A stretch of DNA of 64,000 nucleotides from Leucobacter muris (GCF_004028235.1 NZ_CP035037.1:496001-560000), one strand, 5' to 3'; positions 8,887 through 18,801 are shown, numbered from the stretch's first letter. Notes: generated by a model not told the origin, from the letters alone. Numbers and translations: made by a program.

Positions 8887-10436
8887 ACGAGCAGATCCCC
8901 GGCGCGGGAACCGAGCAGGGCGAGCCCGAGGCCTTCGACGCCTCGGCGATCGCCGAAGACGAAGTGATCGTCGGCGACGAGTTCGACGGCGAGGTCACCG
9001 ACGAGGAGCGGCTGCGCGCCATGCGCTCCAACCTCGACGGCTTCGACCTCGAAGACGACGACCTCGCGATCATCGGCGAGGACGGCGAGTTCCTGGGCTT
9101 CTCGGAGCCGCTCGCCGAGGCCCTGCCCGTCGTCGCGATCGTCGGCCGCCCGAACGTCGGCAAGTCGGCGCTCGTCAACCGCATCCTCGGCCGCCGCGAG
9201 GCCGTGGTCGAAGACGTGCCCGGCGTGACCCGCGACCGCGTCAGCTACTCGGCCGAGTGGCTCGACACCCGCTTCACGCTCGTCGACACCGGCGGGTGGG
9301 AGCCCGACGCGAAGGGCATCGACGCCTCCGTGGCCCTGCAGGCCGAGGTCGCGATCGAGCTCTGCGACGTGGTGATGTTCGTGGTCGACTCGCGCGTCGG
9401 CCCCACCGCCACCGACGAGCGCGTGGTGCAGCTGCTGCGCCGCACCAAGAAGCCCGTCTTCCTCGTCGCCAACAAGGTCGACGACGCCGTGCAGGAGCCC
9501 GAGGTCGCGCAGCTGTGGTCGCTCGGCCTCGGCGAGCCGCACCCCGTCTCGGCGCTGCACGGGCGCGGCGTCGCAGACCTGCTCGACCAGGTCGTCGAGG
9601 CCCTGCCCGAGGAGTCCGCCGTCGCGCAGCCGAAGCTCGCGGGGCCGCGTCGCGTCGCGATCCTCGGCCGCCCGAACGTGGGCAAGTCGAGCCTGCTCAA
9701 CAAGGCCGCGGGCGAGGAGCGGGTCGTGGTGAACGACCTGGCCGGCACCACCCGCGACCCCGTCGACGAGCAGGTCGAGATCGCCGGCCGCGTCTGGACC
9801 TTCGTCGACACGGCGGGCATCCGCCGCCGCGTGCATCTGCAGAAGGGCGCCGACTTCTACGCCTCGCTGCGCACCGCGGCCGCCCTGGAGAAGGCCGAGG
9901 TCGCGGTCGTGCTCATCGACGTCACGCAGGAGATCAGCGACCAGGATCTGCGCATCATCGACCTCGTGCTCGAGTCGGGCCGCGCGCTCGTGCTCGCGTT
10001 CAACAAGTGGGACCTGCTCGACGACGATCGCCGCCGGTACCTCGATCGGGAGATCGAGCAGGACCTCGCGCACGTCGATTGGGCGCCCCGCGTGAACATC
10101 TCGGCGCGCACCGGCCGTCACCTCGAGAAGCTGGTGCCCGCGCTCGAGACGGCTCTGGAGTCGTGGGACACCCGCATCCCGACCGCCAAGTTCAACGCGT
10201 TCGTCGCCGAGCTCGTGCAGGAGCATCCGCACCCGCTGCGCAGCGGCAAGCAGCCGCGCATCCTGTTCGGCACCCAGGTGCAGAACCGGCCGCCCACGTT
10301 CGTGCTGTTCACGTCGGGCTTCCTGGATCCCGGCTACCGCCGCTTCATCCAGCGTCGTCTGCGCGAGCGCTACGGATTCGAGGGCACCCCCATCGTGCTC
10401 AACATGCGCATCCGCGAAAGGCGTGCCCGGCGATAG
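8883..10436 (+). CDS. der: Ribosome biogenesis GTPase Der (EngA)
   Basis: The 517-residue protein has two tandem GTPase domains, each with GRPNVGKS (about residues 88-95 and 262-269), and a C-terminal KH-like domain. Der helps mature the 50S subunit. The first 80 residues are an acidic extension seen in actinobacterial homologues. Its ATG overlaps the cmk stop. It ends the long rightward operon that begins at parA or scpA. Confidence 0.95.
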   Translation: MNEQIPGAGTEQGEPEAFDASAIAEDEVIVGDEFDGEVTDEERLRAMRSNLDGFDLEDDDLAIIGEDGEFLGFSEPLAEALPVVAIVGRPNVGKSALVNRILGRREAVVEDVPGVTRDRVSYSAEWLDTRFTLVDTGGWEPDAKGIDASVALQAEVAIELCDVVMFVVDSRVGPTATDERVVQLLRRTKKPVFLVANKVDDAVQEPEVAQLWSLGLGEPHPVSALHGRGVADLLDQVVEALPEESAVAQPKLAGPRRVAILGRPNVGKSSLLNKAAGEERVVVNDLAGTTRDPVDEQVEIAGRVWTFVDTAGIRRRVHLQKGADFYASLRTAAALEKAEVAVVLIDVTQEISDQDLRIIDLVLESGRALVLAFNKWDLLDDDRRRYLDREIEQDLAHVDWAPRVNISARTGRHLEKLVPALETALESWDTRIPTAKFNAFVAELVQEHPHPLRSGKQPRILFGTQVQNRPPTFVLFTSGFLDPGYRRFIQRRLRERYGFEGTPIVLNMRIRERRARR

Positions 10437-10473
10437 CAGCTGCGGCAGCCCGCGGGGCGCCTCGAGGGGACGC

Positions 10474-10890
10474 TCACTCCTCCGCGAGACCGTGCTCGGC
10501 GAGCCACGCGCGAGCGGTGCGCCTGCGGGCCTGCAGCAGCCAGGAGACGATGACGAGCTCGCGCAGCAGCCCGGGATCGACGAGCGGCAGGCGCAGCAGC
10601 ACCGAGGCGTAGCCGTCGAAGTGCGGGATCGTGAACGCGACCCGAGGGAACGCGGCGAGCAGCTCCCGCTTCGCCTCATCGCCGGCCACTCGGACGCCGA
10701 GCACCGGGTCGCCCGGATCCTCGCCCCGCTCGCGCATCCAGGCGAGATCCTTGCCGGTGACGGGCCGTGACCAGGCGAACATCGCGCCGCCGACGACCCG
10801 CCAGCTCGGCCCCATGCGCCACCCGCCCTCGCGCTCCTCCGTCTCGGGCAGGGCGAGGGCGATCGCGCGCACATCGTCGAACGCGGCCAT
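10474..10890 (-). CDS. MmcQ/YjbR-family protein
   Basis: This 138-residue protein matches the YjbR-like fold. It has the N-terminal pattern VRAIALALPETEE, a central LAWMRERG segment, a DGYASVLLRL strand and a C-terminal SWLLQARRR helix. The family has a CyaY-like DNA-binding fold of unclear role. It is convergent with der and divergent from the DUF817 gene, and appears to be a single-gene unit. Confidence 0.8.
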   Translation of the reverse strand: MAAFDDVRAIALALPETEEREGGWRMGPSWRVVGGAMFAWSRPVTGKDLAWMRERGEDPGDPVLGVRVAGDEAKRELLAAFPRVAFTIPHFDGYASVLLRLPLVDPGLLRELVIVSWLLQARRRTARAWLAEHGLAEE

Positions 10891-10943
10891 GAGCCCCTCC
10901 TCGGCCTCAGCTTACGCCGGATCCCGCCCACTAGCCTCGGATC

Positions 10944-11855
10944 ATGACCGCAGACCGGCGTGAACTCACGCGCCTCGAGCAGACGATCGACCGCGCCGCG
11001 CACCGGTGGCTCGCACGCAGGCCCGAGAGCGGCGCGCGCGCCGTCGCCGTGGAGTGCGCGGTGTTCCTGCTCAAGCAGGCGTGGGCCTGCGTGTTCGGGG
11101 CGCTGCTGCTCGTGGCGATCGTCGCGGCCCGCCTCTGGTACCCCGACGACGCGGCACTGGCGCGCAACGACGCGCTCACGATCGCGGCGGTGCTGATCCA
11201 GGTCGGCATGCTCGTCTTCAGGCTGGAGAGCGGACGCGAGCTGTGGGTGATCGTGCTGTTCCACGTGACGGGCACCGTGATGGAGCTCTTCAAGACCGAC
11301 GTCGGCTCGTGGGCCTACGAGGCCGAAGGGGTGCTGCGGATCGGGGCCGTGCCACTCTTCAGCGGCTTCATGTACGCGGCGGTCGGGTCGTACATGGTGC
11401 GCGTCTACCGGCTGCACGAGCTGCGGTTCACGCGCTACCCGCGCGTCTGGCTGACCACCCTCGGCGCGGCCGCCATCTACGTCAACTTCTTCTCGCACCA
11501 CTTCATCGTGGACCTGCGGTGGGTGCTGCTGGCGCTCGTCGTGCTGCTCTGGGGCCGCACGATCATGCACTTCCGGGTGTGGCGGGCGAGGCTGCGGGCG
11601 CCGCTGCTCGCGGTCTTCGCCGGAGTGGCGCTCTTCATCTGGATCGCCGAGAACGTCGCGACCTGGGGCGGCGCCTGGCTCTACCCGCATCAGCAGGGCG
11701 GGTGGGAGCTCGTGTCGCCGCAGAAGCTGATCGCGTGGTTCCTGCTGATGATCATCTCGGTGGTGATGGTGACGTGGGTGTACCCGCCCCGGGCGCCCGA
11801 TCCGTCCGCCGAGGAGCGGGCGGAGCGGGCGGGGCGGCCGGGGCGGCCAGCTTAG
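10944..11855 (+). CDS. DUF817 family integral membrane protein
   Basis: The 303-residue protein has about seven hydrophobic segments and the family-typical stretches LESGRELWVI and YVNFFSHHF, with paired histidines near a membrane face. DUF817 proteins are uncharacterised inner-membrane proteins. The tail is short, charged and Gly-rich. It stands alone between YjbR and DUF4190 genes. Confidence 0.8.
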   Translation: MTADRRELTRLEQTIDRAAHRWLARRPESGARAVAVECAVFLLKQAWACVFGALLLVAIVAARLWYPDDAALARNDALTIAAVLIQVGMLVFRLESGRELWVIVLFHVTGTVMELFKTDVGSWAYEAEGVLRIGAVPLFSGFMYAAVGSYMVRVYRLHELRFTRYPRVWLTTLGAAAIYVNFFSHHFIVDLRWVLLALVVLLWGRTIMHFRVWRARLRAPLLAVFAGVALFIWIAENVATWGGAWLYPHQQGGWELVSPQKLIAWFLLMIISVVMVTWVYPPRAPDPSAEERAERAGRPGRPA

Positions 11856-11882
11856 GCGGACCGGGCGGTTCGGGCGGGTCGC

Positions 11883-12281
11883 TCAGGCCGCGAGGAACGG
11901 GATCGTGATCAGCCCGAAGCCGAGCAGCGCGAGCGCGATCAGCGCGGCGAGGGCGGTGAGGGCCAGCATCGCGGCGTTGAGCCACACGCCCCAGAGCGCC
12001 AGGGTGCGCTCGGTCGTGTTGCGGCGCAGCGCGAGGACGCCGAGGATCAGGCCGGTGATGGGGGCGATGAAGGTCCAGCCGCTCACGACCGAGGCGATGC
12101 CGAGCACGAAGCTCGTGATCGCGAAGGCGCGGGCGTTCTCGCCGACCTCGCCGGGCGCGCCGGCCGGTCGGCCGGGCTCCGTCTGCGCGGCCTGGTCGGC
12201 CTGGGCGAGGCGGGGCACCTGCACGGTGTCGTCGGCCTGAGCGGAGAACTGGGCGGTGGTGCCGGGGAGGGTGGTGCTCAT
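11883..12281 (-). CDS. DUF4190-type small membrane protein
   Basis: The 132-residue protein has a disordered Gln/Ala/Pro-rich cytoplasmic N-terminus of about 50 residues. The DUF4190 double-spanning module follows, with the pattern FAITSFVLGIASV, then GLILGVLALRR, then a second hydrophobic pair. Such proteins are small actinobacterial membrane proteins of unknown function. It is convergent with the DUF817 gene. Confidence 0.72.
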   Translation of the reverse strand: MSTTLPGTTAQFSAQADDTVQVPRLAQADQAAQTEPGRPAGAPGEVGENARAFAITSFVLGIASVVSGWTFIAPITGLILGVLALRRNTTERTLALWGVWLNAAMLALTALAALIALALLGFGLITIPFLAA

Positions 12282-12417
12282 GATCGGTGTCCTTTCGGGT
12301 GGAGCGGAGCGGTTGCTCGATGTTGCTCCAACGCTACGTCCGAGGCCCGGGCCGTCGCGTCCTGCTCAGGTATCGACCCGCTCGTACCCCGGTACCACCC
12401 TGCGGATGGCACCGTGG

Positions 12418-12480
12418 GATCCCGGTGGTCCCGGTGGTCCCGGTGGTCCCGGTGATCCCGGTGGTCCCGGTGATCCCGAG
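12418..12480. repeat. 9-bp tandem repeat, about seven copies
   Basis: The unit cccggtggt, with variant cccggtgat, is repeated head to tail. It lies in the 290-base gap between the DUF4190 and MFS genes. One frame would read as Gly-Pro-rich collagen-like sequence, but no convincing start or flanking coding sequence is present, so this is treated as noncoding. The rest of the gap (12,282-12,571) shows nothing else recognisable. Confidence 0.85.
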
Positions 12481-12571
12481 CGTCCCGCCCAGCCGGTCCG
12501 CCCCCACCGGCCCGCCCGAGCCCGGCTGCCCCCTCACCGAGGCGGTTGCCGGCCCTCGGGTCGAGCCCGGC

Positions 12572-13898
12572 TCAGTGGGAGGCGGCCGACACGTCGGTGC
12601 CCTTGGGCGTCATGAAGAACACGAGCGCCGCGACCGCGAGCATGATGATGCCGCCCGTGATCCCGGTCGCCTGCAGCGAGTGCGTGAACGCCACGCCGGC
12701 CTCGTGCGCCAGCGCCGGGAGCCCCGCCTCGCCCGCGATCGCGACCGCCGCGCCGAGCGACGCCTCGGCCTGCCCGCTCAGGGTCGCGTCGAGGCCCGCC
12801 AGCGCGCCGCTCGCGACGAGCTCGGCCCGGTACATGAGCGCCGAGATGCTGCCCAGGATCGCGACGCCGAGCACGGCGCCCAGCTCGTACGAGGTCTCCT
12901 CGAGCGCGCCGGCGTTGCCCGCCTTCTCCTCGGGGGAGCCGTGCATGATCATGGCCGATCCGATCGCGAGCGAGCCCGTGCCGGCGCCCACGAGCGTCAG
13001 CGCGATCAGCACCGTGAGAGTCGAGAGCGTGCCCGGCTGCAGCGCGATGATGAGCATGCCCGCGCCCGCGAGGGCCACACCGCCCGCGAGCACGGCGCGC
13101 GCACTGAAGACGCGGGCCAGCGGGGGAGCGGCGAGCGAGGCGATGGCTCCGGCGATCGCGATCGGGAACAGGCGCACGCCGGCCTCGACCGGGGTGGCGC
13201 CGTCGACGAGCTGGATCCACTGCGCGATGAGCAGCAGCGCGGCCGCCATCGCGAACATCGAACCGAGCGCGGCGATGATGCCCGCCGAGAACTCGCGATT
13301 GCGGAACAGTCGCAGCTCGAGCAGCGGCGAGTCGCTGCGCACGCAGCGCACGATGAACCACGCGAGCAGCGCGGCGCCCGCCGCGAGGGCCACGAGCGCC
13401 TCGGGCACGAGGAAGCTCGCCTCCTTGCCGAACGTCTTCACCGCCCATACCACGAGGGTCATGCCGGCGAGCGAGAGCGCGGCGGCGAGGGCGTCCCAGC
13501 GGCCCGGGTGCGGCACGCGCGACTCCGGCAGGATCAGGATGCCCGCGATCACACCGGCGACCATGAGCGGCACGTTGATGAGGAACGCGGCGTGCCACGA
13601 GAAGTGCTCGAGCAGCAGCCCGCCCACGAGCGGGCCCACCGCCGCGCCGAGGCCCGACACGGCGGCCCAGATGCTGAGCGCGGTCGCGCGCTCCTTGGGA
13701 TCGGTGAAGATGACACGGATCAGCGACAGCGTGATCGGCATGATCATGGCGCCGCCCACGCCGAGCAGCGCACGGATCGCGATGACCGACTCGGCACTGT
13801 TCGCGAACAGCACGAGCAGCGAGGCGCCGCCGAAGATCGCGTAGCCAGTGAGCAGCATGCGCTTGCGGCCCCAGCGGTCGGCGATCGCCGCGAACGAG
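12572..13898 (-). pseudogene. MFS drug-efflux transporter (DHA2/EmrB-QacA type), C-terminal part, split by IS256 copy 1
   Basis: This part encodes residues from about 72 to the end of a 14-helix major facilitator, with motif A region ADRWGRKR, the motif C-like SGLGAAVGPLVGG, and about 12 remaining membrane helices. The first 70 residues lie on the other side of the insertion (15,284-15,512). Removing the IS and one 8-bp target copy rejoins the frame exactly as ...LVSFAAIADRW.... The result is a 515-codon gene of normal length. The transporter is therefore inactivated by a single recent insertion. It lies downstream of a TetR-type gene, its likely regulator. Confidence 0.93.
13891..13898. repeat. 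Target-site duplication, left flank of IS256 copy 1
   Basis: The 8-mer CGAACGAG is repeated directly after the element at 15,284-15,291. An 8-bp duplication is the expected length for the IS256 family. Confidence 0.95.
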
Positions 13899-15283
13899 GG
13901 GACTGTCTGAATAATGGTGTGTGAGGGTCCGGCCTGATCCGAAAGGAGATGGCCGTGGCTGACACGACCACTGTCGTTGTTGACGACGAGATGATTGATC
14001 CCGTGACCGGGGAGATCATCGATCAGAAAGAACTCGCAGAACGCTTGCTCGCGCAGGCGAAGGAGCAGGGCGTGAGCCTGACGGGGCCGGGCGGCCTGCT
14101 CAGCCAGCTCACGAAGAACGTCCTCGAGACCGCGCTGAATGCCGAGTTGACCGAGCACCTCGGCCACGAGCACGGCGGGACCCCAATCGGCGAGAACATG
14201 CGTAACGGGACGCGGGTCAAGACGGTGCTGACAGAGATCGGCCCCGTCGAGATCGAAGTCCCGCGAGATCGAGACGGGTCGTTCGAGCCGGTGATCGTCC
14301 CCAAGCGGAAACGCCGACTGGACGGCATCGATCAGATCGTTCTGTCCCTTTCCGCTCGGGGGTTGACGACCGGTGAGATCGCTGCGCATTTCGACGAGGT
14401 CTATGGGGCGAAGGTCTCCAAGGACACGATCAGCCGGATCACCGAGAAGGTCGCCGGGGAACTCGCCGAATGGTCGAGCAGGCCGTTGGATGCGCTCTAC
14501 CCGGTGATCTTCGTCGACGCGATCGTGGTGAAGGTCCGTGACGGGCAGGTGAGGAACACCCCGTTCTATGTCGTGATGGGCGTCACCGTGAACGGGGAAC
14601 GCGACATCCTCGGCATCTGGGCCGGTGACGGTCAGGAGGGTGCGAGGTTCTGGCTGCAGGTGTTCACCGAGCTGAAGAACCGGGGTGTCGAGGACGTGCT
14701 CATCGCGGTCTGCGACGGGCTGAAGGGTCTCCCGGAGGCGATCAACACCACTTGGGAGCAAACGGTCGTCCAGCAGTGCATCGTCCATCTGATCCGCAAC
14801 AGCTTCCGCTACGCCGGGCGGCAACACCGCGACGCGATCGTCCGTTCCCTCAAACCCGTCTACACGGCCCCGTCGGAGCAGGCGGCGAAGGATCGGTTCG
14901 AGGAGTTCGCCGCCGAGTGGGGCGGACGGTATCCGGCGATCGTGCAGCTCTGGAAGAACAGCTGGGCGGAGTTCGTGCCGTTCCTCGAGTATGACGTCGA
15001 GATCCGGCGGGTGATCTGCACGACCAACGCGATCGAGTCAATCAACGCTCGCTATCGGCGCGCCGTGAGAGCTCGGGGGCACTTTCCCAACGAGGCCGCC
15101 GCGCTGAAATGTCTCTACCTCGTGACGCGGTCGCTTGACCCGACTGGCGGCGGAAGGGCACGCTGGGTGATGAGGTGGAAGCCCGCGCTGAACGCGTTCG
15201 CGATCACCTTCGCCGGACGGTTCGAGAAAACCACTCACGAATGAAAACCGCCGGATCCCACACACCGTTTATCGGACAGACCC
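13899..15283 (+). mobile_element. IS256-family insertion sequence, copy 1 (1385 bp)
   Basis: The ends are imperfect inverted repeats of about 25 bp, beginning GGGACTGTCTGAATAATGG on the left and GGGTCTGTCCGATAAACGG when read inward from the right. The element is flanked by an 8-bp duplication. It contains one transposase gene. Two further 1385-bp copies at 47,104 and 49,049 encode the identical protein, pointing to recent transposition. Confidence 0.96.
13949..15244 (+). CDS. IS256-family (mutator-type) transposase
   Basis: The 431-residue DDE transposase has the catalytic Asp in VDAIVVKVRDG, the second Asp in CDGLKGLPEAI and the Glu in NAIESINARYRRA, as in the mutator superfamily. AAGGAG precedes the ATG with good spacing. 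The translated sequence is identical in all three copies of this window. Confidence 0.96.
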   Translation: MAVADTTTVVVDDEMIDPVTGEIIDQKELAERLLAQAKEQGVSLTGPGGLLSQLTKNVLETALNAELTEHLGHEHGGTPIGENMRNGTRVKTVLTEIGPVEIEVPRDRDGSFEPVIVPKRKRRLDGIDQIVLSLSARGLTTGEIAAHFDEVYGAKVSKDTISRITEKVAGELAEWSSRPLDALYPVIFVDAIVVKVRDGQVRNTPFYVVMGVTVNGERDILGIWAGDGQEGARFWLQVFTELKNRGVEDVLIAVCDGLKGLPEAINTTWEQTVVQQCIVHLIRNSFRYAGRQHRDAIVRSLKPVYTAPSEQAAKDRFEEFAAEWGGRYPAIVQLWKNSWAEFVPFLEYDVEIRRVICTTNAIESINARYRRAVRARGHFPNEAAALKCLYLVTRSLDPTGGGRARWVMRWKPALNAFAITFAGRFEKTTHE

Positions 15284-15512
15284 CGAACGAGACGAGCAGG
15301 CCCGCGAGCACGAGCGAGTAGACGTCGATGATCCACAGCTGCTGGTCGGAGGTCGGATGCAGCTCGGCGGCCATCTCGGGCAGCGCGATGTTGAGGATCG
15401 TCATGTCCATCGTGATGACGAGCAGGCTCGCGGTGAGCACCGCGACGGCCGCCCAGCGGCGGGAGCGGCTCAGCGACGACGGTGCGGACGTGACGGGGGC
15501 GGGGGTGGACAT
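15284..15512 (-). pseudogene. MFS transporter, N-terminal fragment (cut off by IS256 copy 1)
   Basis: The first 70 or so residues of the DHA2-type transporter are here: a short Ser/Thr-rich N-terminus, the first membrane helix (RWAAVAVLTASLLVITMD) and the D-MTILN motif of 14-helix exporters. The frame then runs into the IS and stops within it. Together with 12,572-13,898 it makes the intact pre-insertion gene. The end at 15,284-15,291 is the second copy of the target duplication CGAACGAG. Confidence 0.93.
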
Positions 15513-15716
15513 GGCTTCGCTTTCGTGTTCGATGCGGCGGGTCGGTGGGCGGATAGGTGGACGATTCGGATGCTGCGGTGCTGCGGTGGGAGGTGCTGCG
15601 GTGCTGCGAAGTGCGGTGCGGGGCCGGGGCTCCGGGTCCCGGGCGTCCGCTGGGCGGGGATCTCTCAGGGGGAGCCGGGCCGGTGGCGCCGGGCCGGCGG
15701 CCGCCGGATCGGGCCG

Positions 15717-16316
15717 CTAGACGTGAGGTGTGGTGGGCCCGGCCGGATCCGGCATCGCCGTCAGTGCGACGATGATCCGTTCGAGGTGGTCGCGATCGAG
15801 CGGTGCGTCGCGGAGCGCCGCGTGGATCGTGGCGCCGTCGAGATACACCGCGATGGCGGTGGCGCGCTCGCGGCCGACGTGCTCGGCGAGCATGTCGATC
15901 AGGCGGTCCGTCCAGCGCTGCGCGAGGGCGCGCATGCGGGGATCGGTGGTGCCGGTGCTCATCAGGGCGACGTCGGTGTGCACGGCGCGGGTGTCGCGCA
16001 GGAACTCGTGGATCTCGGCGACGGCGCGCTCGGGGCTGGCGGCGAAGCCGGCGAGCAGCGGCTCGAGCTGGTTGAGCGACTCGTCGATCTCGTCGGCCAG
16101 CTGTTGCAGCGTGGCCTCGCGCAGTTCGTCGATCGAGCCGAAGTACTGGGTGGTCGAGCCGAGCGATACTCCGGCGCGCGTCGCGATGGCGCGGTGGGTG
16201 AGCGCGGGCGGACCCTGCTCGATCACGATCTCGGCGGCGGCCGTGAGGATCGCGCGGCGGCGGCCCTCGGGGTCTCGGCGTCGGGGCTCGGGGGAGCCCG
16301 CTGCGGTGTCGCTCAT
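15717..16316 (-). CDS. TetR/AcrR-family transcriptional regulator
   Basis: The 199-residue protein has an N-terminal TetR helix-turn-helix (residues about 20-65, with ALTHRAIATRAGVSLGSTTQYF). Its ligand-binding domain is of the type that often controls a neighbouring exporter. It lies directly upstream of the disrupted MFS gene in the same direction. The 204-base gap between them (15,513-15,716) holds short GTGCTGCG-type repeats. With the exporter broken, its known target is lost. Confidence 0.85.
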   Translation of the reverse strand: MSDTAAGSPEPRRRDPEGRRRAILTAAAEIVIEQGPPALTHRAIATRAGVSLGSTTQYFGSIDELREATLQQLADEIDESLNQLEPLLAGFAASPERAVAEIHEFLRDTRAVHTDVALMSTGTTDPRMRALAQRWTDRLIDMLAEHVGRERATAIAVYLDGATIHAALRDAPLDRDHLERIIVALTAMPDPAGPTTPHV

Positions 16317-16344
16317 GGGTTCCTCCTCCCGAAGCTGGACATCT

Positions 16345-16354
16345 GTACATGTAC
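16345..16354. promoter_or_regulatory. Candidate TetR operator
   Basis: GTACATGTAC is a perfect 10-bp palindrome, 29 bases upstream of the tetR start, in the tetR-rraA divergent region. The position fits an autoregulatory operator, but assignment to this regulator is inference. Confidence 0.4.
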
Positions 16355-16488
16355 TTTTGTGCAGGATCGGCCCGTGTTGCGCAACTTTGCAGACTCGTGC
16401 GCCGCGTCGCCTATTTGTCGGAGGTGCCGGGTAGCGTTGATCCTACGGAGCGGCCGAGCGGTCGCGGCCTCAAGGGGAAGGAGCCGAG

Positions 16489-16959
16489 ATGGCTCAGATC
16501 AGCACCGCAGACCTGTACGACGAACGCGGGCACGAGCTGCAGTCGGTGTCGCTGCAGTTCCAGAACATCGGCGGGCTCAGCGGCTTCAGCGGTCCCGTTC
16601 GCACGGTGCGCTGCTTCCAAGACAACGCCCGCCTCAAAGAGCTGCTCTCGTCGCCCGGCGACGGAGCCGTGCTCGTGATCGACGGCGGCGGATCGCTCGA
16701 GACCGCCCTCGTGGGCGACGTGATCGGCAGCCTCGCGGTCGACAACGGCTGGGCCGGCATCATCGTGAACGGCGCGATCCGCGATCGCGTCGCGCTCGGC
16801 ACGCTGCCGTTCGGCGTGAAGGCGCTCGGATCGAACCCCGCCAAGTCGACCAAGACGGGCGAGGGCGAGACCGACGTGCCCGTCGAGATCGGCGGGGTCG
16901 TGTTCCAGCCGGGGGCGACCGTGTGGTGCGACGAAGACGGGATCCTGGTCGAGAGCTGA
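16489..16959 (+). CDS. rraA: RraA-family protein (ribonuclease E activity regulator or aldolase-like)
   Basis: The 156-residue protein carries the RraA/DlpA core: [41 protein letters not shown] and the [17 protein letters not shown] segment. The length matches stand-alone RraA proteins (about 160 residues). RraA can inhibit RNase E, while related proteins are HMG/CHA aldolases; residue differences are too subtle to decide here. AAGGAG sits just before the ATG. Confidence 0.88.
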   Translation: MAQISTADLYDERGHELQSVSLQFQNIGGLSGFSGPVRTVRCFQDNARLKELLSSPGDGAVLVIDGGGSLETALVGDVIGSLAVDNGWAGIIVNGAIRDRVALGTLPFGVKALGSNPAKSTKTGEGETDVPVEIGGVVFQPGATVWCDEDGILVES

Positions 16960-16988
16960 GCCTCTCGACCCGATCGACGGCGGTGCGC

Positions 16989-17813
16989 ATGGGATCGCGG
17001 ATCCGGCTCCTCACTCCGTTCCTGCCCTACGCGGCGATCTCCGTCGTGCACGTGATCGCCCTCTTCGCGGCGAGCCCGGTCGCGGCGCCCACCAAGCTCG
17101 CGCTGATGCCCGCGTTGGCGCTCGCCGTGATCTGGGCGGCGGCACTGGCGGTGGGCGCCGGGGCGGCGCCGGTGGGGGCTGGGGATGCGCCGGGAGGCCT
17201 GGTGACGCCGCCGACCGCTGCCGCTGCGCCTTCCGCTGGCGCGTCGGCGTCGGCGTCGGACGCTGCGCCGGGCCGGCCCCCGAGCGCGCTGCGGGGCGCG
17301 CGCGGCGCGATCCTGCTGCTGGTCGCGGCGATCCTCTGCTCCTGGCTCGGCGACGGAGCCGCAACCTTCTTCCCGATGTTCGACGACGAGCTGCCGATGA
17401 TGCTGCTCTGCTTCGGGCTCGCCCACGTCGGATACCTGCTGCTCATGTGGCGGGCGCGCGGCGTGGCGCGGCACCGGGTGCCCGCGTGGGCGGCGGCCTA
17501 CCTGCTCGTGTACGCGGTGCTCATCGTGGTGCTCATCCCGCGCACGGGCGCGCTCACGGTGCCGGTGATGGGGTACGGGCTGCTGCTCGCGGGAACGGCG
17601 GCGATGGCGTCGCGGTGCGGGGCCGTGATCGCGTGGGGCGGGGCGTGGTTCCTCGTCTCGGACGCGATCCTGTCGTTCCGCATCTTCCTGCCCGAGGTGA
17701 TGCCCGACTGGACGAGCGGGGCCGTGGTGCTCACCTACACGCTGGGGCAGGGGCTGCTCGCCTTTGGGGTCGTGAGCGCGCTGCGGCGGAGGGAGGCGCG
17801 GGCCGCGGGCTGA
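16989..17813 (+). CDS. YhhN/TMEM86-family membrane protein (lysoplasmalogenase-like)
   Basis: The 274-residue protein has about eight hydrophobic segments with the YhhN pattern LCFGLAHVGYLLLMW and a late GGAWFLVSDAILSF motif containing the conserved SD pair. Eukaryotic relatives hydrolyse the vinyl-ether bond of lysoplasmalogens; the bacterial role is unclear. Between helices 2 and 3 there is an unusual 45-residue Ala/Pro/Ser/Gly-rich loop. A GTG two codons upstream (16,983) is an alternative start. Confidence 0.75.
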   Translation: MGSRIRLLTPFLPYAAISVVHVIALFAASPVAAPTKLALMPALALAVIWAAALAVGAGAAPVGAGDAPGGLVTPPTAAAAPSAGASASASDAAPGRPPSALRGARGAILLLVAAILCSWLGDGAATFFPMFDDELPMMLLCFGLAHVGYLLLMWRARGVARHRVPAWAAAYLLVYAVLIVVLIPRTGALTVPVMGYGLLLAGTAAMASRCGAVIAWGGAWFLVSDAILSFRIFLPEVMPDWTSGAVVLTYTLGQGLLAFGVVSALRRREARAAG

Positions 17814-17898
17814 GCGTGCGGGCGTCCGTCAGAGCGCGGCAGCCGAGGAGCCGGGCGCGGCGCCATCCGTCGTGCACGGCGTCGAGCGCGAGCGCGGG

Positions 17899-18801
17899 TC
17901 AGACCGCCGGATCCTCGGGGAAGAGCTTGAGCAGCTTCTTCGCCCCGCGCGTGGTCGCCCCTACGGCGTGCGCCCGAACCTTCAGCTCCGCGTCGCTCGT
18001 GACGACCGTCACGGCGTGGTCGGACGCGGCGAAGGCGGCGGCCTCAGCGACGATGGTGTCATCGCCCAGGGAGGGCGCGTCGACCACGCGCACCCGCGGG
18101 CCGCTCGCGATGCCGTTCGCGGCGCCCTCGACCACCATCGTCCACTCCGGGTAGGCGCGATCGAGGCCGGCCACGCGGGTCTCGGGCAGGTCGAGGAAGC
18201 CGGCGCGGATCCCGCCCTCTTCGATCGCGAGCGCACCGAGCCGGTCGCGCAGACGCTCCGCGGCGCCGCGGCGATCCCGCCACCACCCGTTCGGCACCGC
18301 GCCGATGACGTTGGCGGCGTCGACGACCACGGCGGGGCGCGCCGAGAGCAGCGGGCGCAGCAGCTGCCAGCTCGCCGCGAAGGCCGGGTGCAGCGGGAGA
18401 CGCTCGACCTCGTCGAGCGGCACCCAGGCGAGGGCGTGGCTCTCGGGATCGGTGATGCGGGGTTCGAACGGGGTGGCGACGTCGGCGATGAGGGTGGTGT
18501 AGGTCCAGCCGCCGCGATCGAGCACGTGCGTGTAGCGCGGTGTGACCGCGTCGTCGGGAACCCCGGCCTCCTCCTGGGACTCGCGGATCGCGCCGGCGAT
18601 CGCGGCCTCGCCCTCGTGGCGGGCGCCCCCGGGAATGCCCCAGGTGTCGCCGTGGTCGCTCCAGGTGACCCGGTGCTGCAGCAGGATCGCGTCGAGCGAG
18701 CGGTCGTGGGCGAGCAGGCCCGCCGCGCCGAAGCGCCCCCAGTAGCGCCCGCCGTCGGCCGCCGTGACCCACGCGTCGCCGGGGTTTCGCAGATCGCTCA
18801 T
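17899..18801 (-). CDS. Nudix hydrolase fused to a NYN/PIN-like nuclease domain
   Basis: Residues 20-145 form a Nudix domain with a full box from GGARHEGE to RESQEEAGV (about 58-81), which would bind Mg and cleave a nucleoside diphosphate derivative. From about residue 154 a second domain begins VVVDAANVIGAVPNG. It has later acidic positions and ends with VVTSDAELKVRAHAVGA, the pattern of YacP-like NYN ribonucleases. The protein is 300 residues, about twice a lone Nudix enzyme. The fusion suggests linked RNA or nucleotide clearing, which is inference. Confidence 0.82.
   Translation of the reverse strand: MSDLRNPGDAWVTAADGGRYWGRFGAAGLLAHDRSLDAILLQHRVTWSDHGDTWGIPGGARHEGEAAIAGAIRESQEEAGVPDDAVTPRYTHVLDRGGWTYTTLIADVATPFEPRITDPESHALAWVPLDEVERLPLHPAFAASWQLLRPLLSARPAVVVDAANVIGAVPNGWWRDRRGAAERLRDRLGALAIEEGGIRAGFLDLPETRVAGLDRAYPEWTMVVEGAANGIASGPRVRVVDAPSLGDDTIVAEAAAFAASDHAVTVVTSDAELKVRAHAVGATTRGAKKLLKLFPEDPAV

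Noticed and set aside
12256..12615. Collagen-like Gly-Pro protein over the 9-bp repeats
   Set aside because: No convincing start, signal or neighbouring coding sequence; the repeat alone creates the reading frame.
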